29,217 nt of DNA from CAYYMH01 sp964472785 (lineage in GTDB: Bacteria; Zhuqueibacterota; Zhuqueibacteria; Thermofontimicrobiales; Thermofontimicrobiaceae), in assembly GCA_964472785.1 (NCBI GenBank), contig CAYYMH010000053.1, forward strand, positions 1-29,217, written 5' to 3'. The notes under the pieces are model-generated. The model was not told the DNA's origin and did no database searches. It was given only the letters and a program-made list of their open reading frames with translations. Positions 1 to 7,914 of this stretch are shown here, in pieces. The translations under genes were made by a program, and so were the position numbers. Position 1 is the stretch's first letter. Every line of letters starts with the position of its first letter.

Positions 1-48
1 TATTACCAAATTAATCTTGCAAAAAAACGCAAGATTAATTTGGTAATA
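1..48. repeat. Perfect 20-bp inverted repeat (hairpin) at the window edge
   Basis: Bases 1-20 and 29-48 are exact reverse complements around an 8-base A-rich loop (21-28). A 20-bp perfect stem is far longer than chance allows in 48 bases. It lies about 300 bases downstream of the amidase stop, too far to be that gene's usual terminator. It could be a terminator for something beyond the left edge, the end of a MITE-like element, or a palindromic assembly end, because it begins exactly at base 1. Confidence 0.85.
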
Positions 49-64
49 GAATAAATAAATGCCA

Positions 65-80
65 TCCGCCAGCTGGCGGA
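65..80. repeat. 16-bp perfect GC-rich palindrome, REP-like
   Basis: TCCGCCAGCTGGCGGA is its own reverse complement, centred on CAGCTG. Its GC content is well above the surrounding AT-rich intergenic DNA. Short GC-rich palindromes of this form often occur as dispersed intergenic repeats, but only one copy is present in this window, so a repeat-family assignment is inference. Confidence 0.6.
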
Positions 81-150
81 ATCCAAGATACCAAGAAATA
101 ATAACTTACAAAGAATTAAATTTTTAAATTAGTTTTGTTTCCTAAAAATA

Positions 151-329
151 CGAATATAACCTGAATTTCTAAAATGAATTGCAGCAATAAAACGTTGATT
201 TATTGCCCACGAACCACACGAAATAACGCTAAATTCAAAATCAAAAATAATCTTTCTGTCTTTTTGTGTGTTTAGTGGGCTACGATTTTGTAATAATTTT
301 CCTTTTAGATTTTTGGATTTAAAATATTA
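151..329 (-). repeat. Dispersed intergenic repeat, copy 1 (about 180 bp, palindromic core)
   Basis: Read on the minus strand, this stretch aligns by eye over nearly its whole length with plus-strand 26675-26859. Shared blocks include ATCGTAGCCCACTAA, TTTAGCG, ATTGCT and AATTCATTTTAGAA, with few small gaps. The core 205-280 is an imperfect palindrome: GCCCAC..AA.CACAC at one end faces GTGTG.TT..GTGGGC at the other. The whole region 1-351 contains no ORF I would call a gene. The element ends 22 bases beyond the amidase stop codon. Confidence 0.75.
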
Positions 330-351
330 GCACGAACTTCTTCAACCAAAA

Positions 352-2049
352 TCATTTATCCTCATTCACCCATTCCATCTTCGGATGCTGTAGATGGAAG
401 TCAGTATTTTCCTGAAAAATTCGAGCTGCTGCCAGTAAAGTGCCTTCGTCAAATAATTGACCGACGAAGCAAAAACTGGTTGGCGTCCCTCTTTCTGAAA
501 ATCCATTAGGCATTACCACAGACGGATGCCCCGTTAAATTGGTCATCAACAGATTCTGCCCTTTCCAGGACGGTGCCACATAAAGATCAATTTCGTTCAT
601 CATTTCAGCCATTTTCTGCATCAGCACGGTGCGGACGCGGTTTGCGTTGATGTATTCGACAGCCGGAATGAACCGGGCAGTCCGAAATGTATTGGGCCAG
701 GCATCTCTGTCCTGTCTCACAAGCAAATCATCTTTGTCCGAACGAATCAATTCATCAAACGCTGCCGCAGCTTCCGCAGACAAAATAAAAGAAATATTGC
801 GTGCCTGCACATCTGGCAATTTTAAGGGAATTAGTTCAGCGCCCAGCGACCGCATTTTTTCAAGCGCCAGAGAATCATTTTTTCTAAATCCGTAATCGCT
901 CTCAAAATCGCTTTTCAGATAACCAATTTTCAAATCCTGAAGTTGAATATCCGGATTGTAGTGAAACGGCAGATCCTTCACAGTCTGATCTTTTCCGTCC
1001 GGTCCGTGAATTGCCTGCAATACGATGGCGCAATCTTCCACTGTCCGGCACAGCGGACCGAGTTTATCCATTGACCAGCTCAATGCCATCGCACCGTAAC
1101 GGCTGACTCGCCCGAACGTGGGCCGAAGTCCGGTCACACCGCACACTGTGGACGGAGAAACAATGGAACCCCACGTTTCCGAACCGATGGCAAAAGGAAC
1201 CAGTCCGGCTGCAACAGCCGCTGCCGGTCCGGCAGACGATCCGCTGGAACCGCGTTCGATATTCCAGGGATTCCGGGTCTTTCCGCCGTACCAAACATCT
1301 CCCATTGCCAGCGCACCGAGTGTCAGTTTCGCCACCAAAATCGCGCCGGCATCTTCCAGCTTTTTCACCACAGTGGCGTCCTCATCAATCATCTGATCTT
1401 TGTAAGGCGCTGCACCCCATGTCGTCTTTATCCCTTTGGTGGAAAGCAAGTCTTTGACGCCGTACGGAATGCCATGCAGCAATCCCCGGTACTGACCGGC
1501 TGCAATTTCTTCATCCGCCTTTTGCGCTTGTTTCAATGCCAAATCCTCGGTCAACGTGACAATGCATTTCAGTTTTGGACCGTATTTTTTCAGGCGGCTC
1601 AAGTACATTTCCGTGAGCTGTGTTGCGGTGACCTGTCTGGAGCGGATTAATTGCGCTAACCTCGGAATCGGATAAAATGCGACGTCTTCCAAATTTTCGG
1701 GGACACGAGTGGAAGGATAATCGGCTATTTTGAACGAAGATGCCGATCGATCCAACGTCAGATCCGAAATCACCGGATCAAATTGAATCGCAGGCGATAC
1801 CGAATTGTCCAGCGCAAAATTTCTCATCCGCTGATATTTGGTTCGGTTTTGCTTCAAATCGTCGATCATCATTTTCCGTTCTGATGATGAAAATTTCAGA
1901 CGAATGATTTTTTCCGCCGCTGCGATGTGATATTTTGTGATTTTCTTGCCCCCTTTTATGAGATACACATTGAGCGCGACACTCACGAACAAAATAACGA
2001 GCAAAACTATCAATATCGACAGGAAGGATTTGTTTTTGTTGAGACTCAT
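352..2049 (-). CDS. Membrane-anchored amidase-signature family enzyme
   Basis: This is an amidase-signature (GatA/FAAH-type) hydrolase acting on an unknown amide. From the proposed start, residues 9-32 form one hydrophobic segment, so the enzyme is probably anchored by its N-terminus and faces the periplasm. The Ser-cisSer-Lys triad is visible: Lys199 in GVKD, the cis-Ser in RGSSGSSAG (about 266-274), and nucleophile Ser295 in SETWGSIVSPS. In the nucleophile loop the usual DTGGSIR is ETWGSIV, with Trp for Gly. Two starts exist: ATG at 2064, and ATG at 2049 preceded by GGAGGT seven bases upstream. The Shine-Dalgarno overlaps the first ATG's reading frame, so I chose 2049 (565 aa). It is not tRNA amidotransferase GatA, because no gatB or gatC is nearby and GatA has no membrane anchor. 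The substrate cannot be read from the sequence. Confidence 0.9.
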   Translation of the reverse strand: MSLNKNKSFLSILIVLLVILFVSVALNVYLIKGGKKITKYHIAAAEKIIRLKFSSSERKMMIDDLKQNRTKYQRMRNFALDNSVSPAIQFDPVISDLTLDRSASSFKIADYPSTRVPENLEDVAFYPIPRLAQLIRSRQVTATQLTEMYLSRLKKYGPKLKCIVTLTEDLALKQAQKADEEIAAGQYRGLLHGIPYGVKDLLSTKGIKTTWGAAPYKDQMIDEDATVVKKLEDAGAILVAKLTLGALAMGDVWYGGKTRNPWNIERGSSGSSAGPAAAVAAGLVPFAIGSETWGSIVSPSTVCGVTGLRPTFGRVSRYGAMALSWSMDKLGPLCRTVEDCAIVLQAIHGPDGKDQTVKDLPFHYNPDIQLQDLKIGYLKSDFESDYGFRKNDSLALEKMRSLGAELIPLKLPDVQARNISFILSAEAAAAFDELIRSDKDDLLVRQDRDAWPNTFRTARFIPAVEYINANRVRTVLMQKMAEMMNEIDLYVAPSWKGQNLLMTNLTGHPSVVMPNGFSERGTPTSFCFVGQLFDEGTLLAAARIFQENTDFHLQHPKMEWVNEDK

Positions 2050-2068
2050 ATTTATGACCTCCATTTTT

Positions 2069-2096
2069 ATTGTATCAATCGGATTTAATCCGTCAG
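2069..2096 (-). promoter_or_regulatory. Possible promoter for the amidase gene
   Basis: On the minus strand CTGACG and TACAAT are separated by 16 bases; TACAAT matches five of six -10 consensus bases and CTGACG four of six -35 bases. A transcript starting about seven bases later would begin near the GGAGG that serves the ATG at 2049, which would exclude the upstream ATG. It is weak and unsupported beyond the motif. Confidence 0.3.
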
Positions 2097-2139
2097 GATT
2101 TTATTTTTTTGTTTATTTCATAAAAAAAACAATATTGGT

Positions 2140-3420
2140 TCATGGTCCCCATTTCGAAATAACATATTCCAAATAACGTGATTTCACCTGTTGATTTGCC
2201 AGCCCCTGTTTAAGCGGCGGCAGTTTCAAAATAGCGCCCAACACAGCAGCCAGCGCCCGATGACTCCACAACACACGATTATCAAAAATCAGATTTTTCA
2301 GTTTGCCTCTTTCAATTGCCATGATGACAGCGCGGTGCACACCGTTCACCGGCGTGATAACTCGCTGATTGCGTGAATTCAAGTGAATAGCACCATTTGG
2401 ACAGACCTTTGCACACAAGCCGCAACCCAGGCAAATGTCTTCAATGAGTCTGGCTAACTTTCGATTCTTCTTTTTCGGATCATTGGCTGAAACCAGACTC
2501 ATTGCCTCAACCGGACAAACAGCCGCACACTTGCCGCAGCCATCACAATTTTCCTTTTGAATTTCAGGAATAAAATTCGTGGTATGAATCGGATTCAGAA
2601 CAGCGAAGCGCCGTCCGGCAATCATGGCTTCACAGCAACAGCCGCAGCAATTGCAAATAAAATTTACTCCCTGCTGCACATTCTCACCAAATTGCACCAG
2701 ATTATGATCGTACGCCAATTGGAGCAAATCGAGACCTTCTTTCTTATCGACTCGGCGCGCGTGACCATATTTTATCAAAGAGGTTGCTGAATTATTAAAG
2801 GTCATGCAAATATCCAGCGGCGCATCACAGGCTTTTCCCAGATGCTGCATTTTGTGGCGACAGTAGCAAATACCCACCGCCATATCCGAACTGGTGTTGA
2901 TCACTTCAGTCGTCCGCTCATAATCCAGTACATGCAGAGCATTTTCAGCGGACAGCACCGGTTCATGAACAAAGGTACGGCCGAGTTGTGTTTCCCCGTC
3001 CGTAAAAAGCGCTTTGATAAATTCCTCTTCCACATTCATGTATTGATAAAATAATTCACTCAGCGCCTTCTGATCAATATCATCCCGGATTCGCATCATT
3101 GAAAATTCAAAAAAACCAGCCATCGGCGGCGGCAACGCGTAAACTGAGGTTCCGTCATTGTCGATATCCACCAGGATCGCCCGGCTGGCTAATTCGTCCA
3201 ACACCTTTTGAGTGCTGGCAATATCCATTTTCCAGACGCGACTGGCTTTCCCGGCTGTAAAGGGCTTGATCGGCAGCAGCGCCACTAAACCAGCTTCCTT
3301 TTCGCTGAACAGCATGTTCAAAATGTTAAACAACAAATCGGACGGTGGCGCGCCCTGGGGAAAACGGTTCAAGCGTTCGACTAAATTTGAATAACCGGAT
3401 TTTACAGTACGGTGAGCCAT
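2140..3420 (-). CDS. Cysteine-rich 4Fe-4S protein with two ferredoxin motifs
   Basis: This is a 426-aa soluble iron-sulfur protein. Residues 1-110 lack cysteine and resemble a winged-helix-like N-terminal region. A middle block holds C185, C187, C198 and C205, then an unusual cluster C256-N-C258-C259-G-C261-C262-C263. Two classical bacterial ferredoxin motifs follow, C292xxC295xxC298xxxC302P and C330xxC333xxC336xxxC340P, enough for two 4Fe-4S clusters. It likely passes electrons to or from an unknown partner. Related 4Fe-4S proteins with the CNCCGCCC block are known in anaerobes, but I do not know a proven reaction. It lies 46 bases after the DsrE/YedF-like gene on the same strand, suggesting a two-gene redox/sulfur unit. 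The start ATG at 3420 has only a weak GAGATG upstream. Confidence 0.85.
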   Translation of the reverse strand: MAHRTVKSGYSNLVERLNRFPQGAPPSDLLFNILNMLFSEKEAGLVALLPIKPFTAGKASRVWKMDIASTQKVLDELASRAILVDIDNDGTSVYALPPPMAGFFEFSMMRIRDDIDQKALSELFYQYMNVEEEFIKALFTDGETQLGRTFVHEPVLSAENALHVLDYERTTEVINTSSDMAVGICYCRHKMQHLGKACDAPLDICMTFNNSATSLIKYGHARRVDKKEGLDLLQLAYDHNLVQFGENVQQGVNFICNCCGCCCEAMIAGRRFAVLNPIHTTNFIPEIQKENCDGCGKCAAVCPVEAMSLVSANDPKKKNRKLARLIEDICLGCGLCAKVCPNGAIHLNSRNQRVITPVNGVHRAVIMAIERGKLKNLIFDNRVLWSHRALAAVLGAILKLPPLKQGLANQQVKSRYLEYVISKWGP

Positions 3421-3466
3421 AGCTTCATCTCGTTTAATTTATGATTTTGAGTTTCAAAATGTTTGA

Positions 3467-3799
3467 TCAGGGACGGATAATTTTGTCTGCTTTGGTCATC
3501 ACCTGAATAGTTTGATCCATGGTACCGACCTGACCAATGAGCAGTTTATCTTTAAGCTTAAGGTGCTCCAAACATGTTCCGCAGGTGGCGATCTTTGCAC
3601 CTTTGGCTTCAAACTTTCGCAAGATATCGACCACATCGCTGCCTTCGGTGGTCAGATAAATGCCTGAATTAACACACCCAATCAAGTCAATTTTTTCATC
3701 AGATTCAGCTAATTTTTCCAGAAATACTTTCAGCAACTTCTTTCCCAACTCAGGATCGCCGGTCCCCATTGTGTTTGAACTCAAATACAAAAATGTCAT
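3467..3799 (-). CDS. DsrE/YedF-like small sulfur-metabolism protein
   Basis: This 110-aa protein matches the C-terminal DsrE/F-like half of YedF, a protein linked to selenium and sulfur relay. Recognisable are the N-terminal strand TFLYLSSNTMG, the CVNSGIYLTTEGS segment and the CGTC motif (C73, C76) followed by LEHLKLKDKL. Full-length YedF carries a TusA-like domain in front; here it is absent, and no selD or selA lies in the window. The ATG at 3799 has a perfect AGGAGG five bases upstream, so the start is secure and the protein is complete, not truncated. It probably forms homo-oligomers and handles persulfide or related thiol chemistry. The partner is likely the iron-sulfur protein encoded directly downstream. 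Confidence 0.85.
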   Translation of the reverse strand: MTFLYLSSNTMGTGDPELGKKLLKVFLEKLAESDEKIDLIGCVNSGIYLTTEGSDVVDILRKFEAKGAKIATCGTCLEHLKLKDKLLIGQVGTMDQTIQVMTKADKIIRP

Positions 3800-3846
3800 G
3801 TTCGCCTCCTATTTGATTTTTTTCTTCTAACTAAAATATTTTTTTA

Positions 3847-3984
3847 GCCACAGATTGACCCGGATTTTCAATGATTTTTTTAGTTTGAAAGTATATCATA
3901 TCAAAAATGATAAAACATCGGATAAACGTTTAAGTAAATGCTGATCGCTTTCCGTATCTGTTCTTGTCCGTGTTCATCAGTGGC
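3847..3984. repeat. Intergenic imperfect palindrome with GCCAC ends
   Basis: The left end GCCACAGATTGACCCGGA and the reverse complement of the right end, GCCACTGATGAACACGGA, agree at most positions, so this 138-base stretch can fold back on itself. It fills most of the 201-base gap between the DsrE-like gene and the patatin-barrel gene, and ends 16 bases downstream of the latter's stop codon. No ORF or RNA gene is recognisable inside. It may act as a 3' structure of the patatin transcript or be a non-autonomous mobile repeat. Confidence 0.65.
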
Positions 3985-4000
3985 GATAAAACATTACCTT

Positions 4001-6307
4001 TCAAAAACGATATCCCAAAACAAAATAGATTTCGTTCTGTGATTTTGCCGGTCCAAATAAGCTGGCACTGCCGCGGCTGAAAATGATCTCTAACGGACCA
4101 ACAGGAGAACTCAATTTTATGCCGATACCGGTGCCCCACAAATTTTCACCGTAATATGTGGTGCCATCCACAATGTATTCCAGACTTAGCGCCATATTCG
4201 CCATTAGTTTAAAAAATAATCCGGACTGAATTTCATACCGATAATCAAAACGTAACACTGTCATTTTATTGCCGGCTAATTGATCCGGTGCCATGCCGAC
4301 AAAATATAACGGACTGTGTTTTCTAAAATATTTGTAAAGTGGAAGCTTGACTGAACTCAACCCCAGATAACTGTGGAAACGGGTCGTATGCCTTTTCAGA
4401 AAGGTTTTGTATAAATCAACTGACATATCCAGAAAATAATAATGCACATCAGACTTTAAGTCTTTTAGGCTCCCTTCAAACCTGGAAGTAAAATAAAATC
4501 CATCACAAGGTATTAAGCTATCATCCAACCAATCCACATTAACAATTGCATCGATTCGTCTCAAATTATGTTTCCAGCTCGGAAACATTTCCGGATCTGG
4601 CAGGGCAATTTCTGGTTTGATGTCCATATATTCGTGTTGATAAGATATTTCAGCGTTAAATGATTTCCCGATAAGGATTCCGATCCCAACTTCACCACTC
4701 GTTGAACGATCCTGATAAGCAGCGATCCGGGAACCGAATCCATTAAAAATATCGGTGGAAATGTTTTTGTAACCCAAACTGAAGAAAGGATAAATGGGCA
4801 AGTTTAGCGCCCGTGAAGGATAAGATGCCCTCAACCGATACTTATTTAAACCGGCAAACTGAAACTCACTTTCCAGTCGCAAACCGGGTACGAACAAATT
4901 TGTTGCCTGACCGCCAACAACAGCTACCAATTTATGGACATCATCATAACGAATGCCGACCCTCAATTTTCTCAATGGCAGTTCTTTCACAAAAATGCGG
5001 AGAATAATTTTACTCTCACTCATCGATTCAATACTGTAATCGATACGTTCAAAATATCCCAAACCATACATACTCATGATTTTTTGATTGAGTAGGTCTG
5101 TGTCCAATCGCTGACCCGGTTGAATGCCTAATAAATTGTAAATGAATTTGAAGGGAAGGTTTTTATTATTCAAAATTTCAATCCGATGAATGATCGGCTT
5201 TCTTTTTTTGATAAATGTGATTGTGAGTTCAACTGAATCCTCAGCAGTAGGATTTACCTGGCAGGTGATGTGTTCATAATAGCCCAGCGTTTTTAAATCT
5301 GAAATCCGTCTTTTCATGTCCTCTGGATTGAAAACGTTGTTCACTTGTAAATTAAGTTGATTTAAGACTTGTGATTTTGATAATTTGACATTTCCAACTA
5401 CATCGACATTTTTAATAATCTGTGAGGAGACATCCCGTCTCTGGGATTCCGAGGAAAAATATTTTTGCTTTAAGTCTATCAGTCTGGGCAAACTATCGTT
5501 AACTGCATCGTAGCCGCGTCGGATGATCTTTCTGATTTTATCATTTGAAAAATCCGCCGGTGTAAATTCTTTTATGTCAGGTCGAATTAAAATATCAACC
5601 ATTTTCAGGTTTTCTCGCTTGTTTTCGATGCCCAGCATAGTCACTGTTTGATTCAAAACTGCGAGAGCCGAATTCAGCTCATTCCGCTCTTTTAACGGCG
5701 CTTCCACATCAACGGCAATCACAATATCAGCGCCCATTTTTTTAACGACATCCACCGGAAGATTATTGACTAATCCGCCATCCACCAGCAACGAGTCACC
5801 CCATTCAACAGGACTGAACACCGTTGGGATAGCCATCGTTGCTCTCATCGCTTTAGGTAATGGACCTTTTCCGATTACAACTTCATTACCAGTGACCAAA
5901 TCTACAGCAATACAGCGAAACGGAATGGGCAGTTGGTCAAAATCTTCAACATCTCCGTAAGGAAAAGTCAGACTGGAAAATAATAACGACACCTTTTGTC
6001 CATAGATCAACCCGCTCGGGGGGATCAGCTCAAATCCCTCAACACCAAATTCCAGTTGGTATTTTCCCATATCTTTTTTTTGAAAATAGGGCAAATCACG
6101 ACGCGGTGGCTGGTCAGTAAATATTTCTTCCCAATCACTGCGGAACGCTAATTTTTTCAACTCATGGCTATTGTAACCGATGGAATAGAGTGCGCCGGCT
6201 ATTCCACCCATGCTCGTTCCGGCAATGTAGTCGATTGGAATTTTCAAAGAATCCAGCACAGTTAGAACGGCGATATGAGCAAATCCTTTGGCGCCGCCGC
6301 CAGACAA
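4001..6307 (-). CDS. Patatin-like phospholipase fused to POTRA and Omp85 barrel; N-terminus frameshifted
   Basis: This is an outer-membrane fusion of a patatin lipase and a BamA-type translocating barrel. The lipase part (1-280) has the oxyanion motif SGGGAKG, the nucleophile GTSMG (Ser32) and the catalytic Asp176 in DGG. Two POTRA repeats follow at about 300-375 and 376-450, then a barrel to residue 768 ending in Phe. The only standard start in this frame is a TTG at 6307, inside the first patatin strand. Upstream in the same frame the sequence continues RPKIGLVL, preceded by a hydrophobic signal-peptide core back to about 6400, but no start codon. ATGATG at 6411-6416 begins MMRRIFF one frame away; deleting one base of the A8 run at 6396-6403 joins the two into a normal signal peptide. 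The real gene is therefore probably 4001-6416 with a one-base indel, either a sequencing error or a slippage site. Confidence 0.9.
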   Translation of the reverse strand: MSGGGAKGFAHIAVLTVLDSLKIPIDYIAGTSMGGIAGALYSIGYNSHELKKLAFRSDWEEIFTDQPPRRDLPYFQKKDMGKYQLEFGVEGFELIPPSGLIYGQKVSLLFSSLTFPYGDVEDFDQLPIPFRCIAVDLVTGNEVVIGKGPLPKAMRATMAIPTVFSPVEWGDSLLVDGGLVNNLPVDVVKKMGADIVIAVDVEAPLKERNELNSALAVLNQTVTMLGIENKRENLKMVDILIRPDIKEFTPADFSNDKIRKIIRRGYDAVNDSLPRLIDLKQKYFSSESQRRDVSSQIIKNVDVVGNVKLSKSQVLNQLNLQVNNVFNPEDMKRRISDLKTLGYYEHITCQVNPTAEDSVELTITFIKKRKPIIHRIEILNNKNLPFKFIYNLLGIQPGQRLDTDLLNQKIMSMYGLGYFERIDYSIESMSESKIILRIFVKELPLRKLRVGIRYDDVHKLVAVVGGQATNLFVPGLRLESEFQFAGLNKYRLRASYPSRALNLPIYPFFSLGYKNISTDIFNGFGSRIAAYQDRSTSGEVGIGILIGKSFNAEISYQHEYMDIKPEIALPDPEMFPSWKHNLRRIDAIVNVDWLDDSLIPCDGFYFTSRFEGSLKDLKSDVHYYFLDMSVDLYKTFLKRHTTRFHSYLGLSSVKLPLYKYFRKHSPLYFVGMAPDQLAGNKMTVLRFDYRYEIQSGLFFKLMANMALSLEYIVDGTTYYGENLWGTGIGIKLSSPVGPLEIIFSRGSASLFGPAKSQNEIYFVLGYRF

Positions 6308-6395
6308 GACCAGTCCAATTTTTGGACGTTCAACCGAATATTGATTTTGTGATTGTGTGAGATTAACAAAACATAATCCGAAAAAACACAGTAAG

Positions 6396-6403
6396 AAAAA
6401 AAA
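6396..6403 (-). other. Homopolymer A8 (T8 in the mRNA sense) at the apparent frameshift
   Basis: The run lies between the ATG-initiated signal-peptide start (MMRRIFF) and the hydrophobic core LLCFFGLCF, which is in frame with the patatin domain. With seven bases the two frames join; with the eight present they do not. Homopolymer length error, phase variation and transcriptional slippage would all look like this. Confidence 0.75.
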
Positions 6404-6479
6404 TGCGTCTCATCATGCAGATGTTTCGGTGATTAGCCATGTTACAACAGCACATTTATGTTAATTCATTTTGCAAAAA

Positions 6480-7082
6480 TTAATTTCGATACAGGTTGTG
6501 TTCCTGGATGTATTTATCAACTTCCTTCGGTACTAAATGATTGATCGGTTTTCCCTGCTTAATCCGTTCCCGAATTTCTGTGGATGATATATTGATTAAC
6601 GGCGTGTATAGCAGCATTACTGTGCTTTCAAAATTATTTTCGACATCAGATAATTTAACATTTGGTCTTCGATACACGGCGATTTGACAATTTTCCATAA
6701 TTTCATTCGGTCGTTTCCAACTCTGAAAATCGATAAAATTATCAGCACCAATGAGCAAATACAAATGATTTTTATCCAAACCCAATTCTGATTTTATAGC
6801 TAAAATCGTATCAATGGTGTAAGACACACCTTGACGTTTTATTTCAATATCAGATATTGTCATTTCCGGGTATTTTTTTAAGGCTAATTCGAGCATTTTC
6901 AATCGGTGTTTAGCTGCTGTGAGTTGAGCATCTTGTTTATGGGGAGGAATTGCCGCAGGAATAAAAATTATTTTATCCAGGCACAGGTTTTCAATCGTCC
7001 ATCGGGCTAATTTAATGTGGGCATTATGAGCAGGATCGAACGATCCACCAAGCAGGCCTACTTTCAATTTGGAATTTTCCAT
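6480..7082 (-). CDS. nadD: Nicotinate-nucleotide adenylyltransferase
   Basis: NadD transfers AMP from ATP to nicotinate mononucleotide, making deamido-NAD in the cytoplasm. The 200-aa length is typical. The N-terminal nucleotidyltransferase motif GGSFDPAHNAH (about 11-21) contains the HxGH-like signature, and the C-terminal SSTEIRERI is the second ATP-binding signature. The family member is also supported by the internal LIGADNF segment. It lies 52 bases downstream of the bamD-like gene, a frequent neighbourhood in FCB bacteria, and 63 bases upstream of the reconstructed patatin start. A second NAD gene, nadK, lies elsewhere in the window. Confidence 0.95.
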   Translation of the reverse strand: MENSKLKVGLLGGSFDPAHNAHIKLARWTIENLCLDKIIFIPAAIPPHKQDAQLTAAKHRLKMLELALKKYPEMTISDIEIKRQGVSYTIDTILAIKSELGLDKNHLYLLIGADNFIDFQSWKRPNEIMENCQIAVYRRPNVKLSDVENNFESTVMLLYTPLINISSTEIRERIKQGKPINHLVPKEVDKYIQEHNLYRN

Positions 7083-7134
7083 TGAATTTTATATTAGCAT
7101 ATCCAAGTCTTCTGTTTGACGTTCACTTCCTTAC

Positions 7135-7914
7135 TTAATCACTGTTATCTGAAAGTTTTGTTATCTCATCTTTCACCTGTTTGATTTTAGCGCCTTTTGG
7201 ATATTTTTCCAGATATAATTGATAATACTGTAATGCTTCTTCATTTTTTCCTAACTTTTTATAGCACTGTGCTTTGCCCAATAACGATTTTTGGGCAAAG
7301 AGCGTATCGTAATAATTATCCAAAACATAATCATAATAAATAATAGCAGATTGATAATATGCCATCTTCCGATAAGCTTCGGCGTTTTTAAAATTCTTCT
7401 TTGCCAGCTTTTCCCTGCATTTTCGCATGTAAATCTTTGCATCAGGCAGCAAATCACTGTTCGGATAGTCTTCCATGAATCTTTGAAATTCTTGAATCGC
7501 TTTATGGGTATATTCCTGATCCAATGAAAACTTCGGTGACAGTTCATAATTACAGAGTGCCACTTTATATTGAGCATCGTCCACATAATTGCTATGCGGA
7601 AACATACGAATCAACTTTTGATATTCGGCAGAGGCAATGATATATTCTTTCAACTTGAAATGGCATTCAGCTAACAAATACTGTGCCTTATCACTAATAG
7701 TACTGCCTGGATAATTCAACGTAATGATCCGGTACTCTGTCTTTGCATCCAGATAGTCACCATTTTTAAACAGTTTCTCCGCGTAGGCCATTCGCTCTTC
7801 TGCAGAAGCGGTTGGTTTTAACTTTTTTTTGCCGCAGCTAATAAATAACGTTAGCATCAGAATGAATAAAATTGATATTCGAAATAACAACATACGCATA
7901 AATTTATCCCTCAT
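7135..7914 (-). CDS. bamD: BamD/YfiO-like outer-membrane assembly lipoprotein
   Basis: BamD is the essential lipoprotein of the Bam machine that inserts beta-barrels into the outer membrane. The 259-aa product starts with a basic and hydrophobic signal peptide ending in a lipobox, LFIS-Cys27, so it should be lipidated (lnt is also in this window). The rest is helical TPR-like repeats: ERMAYAEKLFKNGDYLDA, KAQYLLAECHFKLKEY, DDAQYKVALCNYEL, and a C-terminal pair including KAQCYKKLGKNEEALQYY. The length and repeat count match the family. Its ATG overlaps the stop of the upstream unknown gene by four bases (ATGA), indicating translational coupling. In the same unit lie a PorV-like barrel gene and, after nadD, an Omp85-type fusion. 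Confidence 0.88.
   Translation of the reverse strand: MRDKFMRMLLFRISILFILMLTLFISCGKKKLKPTASAEERMAYAEKLFKNGDYLDAKTEYRIITLNYPGSTISDKAQYLLAECHFKLKEYIIASAEYQKLIRMFPHSNYVDDAQYKVALCNYELSPKFSLDQEYTHKAIQEFQRFMEDYPNSDLLPDAKIYMRKCREKLAKKNFKNAEAYRKMAYYQSAIIYYDYVLDNYYDTLFAQKSLLGKAQCYKKLGKNEEALQYYQLYLEKYPKGAKIKQVKDEITKLSDNSD

Noticed and set aside
151..329. CRISPR array or riboswitch
   Set aside because: Only a single palindromic unit is present with no regular spacers, and no known riboswitch core is recognisable.
3930..4139. A 69-codon minus-strand ORF at the end of the patatin gene
   Set aside because: It is out of frame with the barrel and runs into the palindromic repeat; no features of a gene.
7251..7586. 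A 111-codon minus-strand ORF inside bamD
   Set aside because: It is another frame of the bamD-like gene, whose TPR repeats and lipobox are clear.
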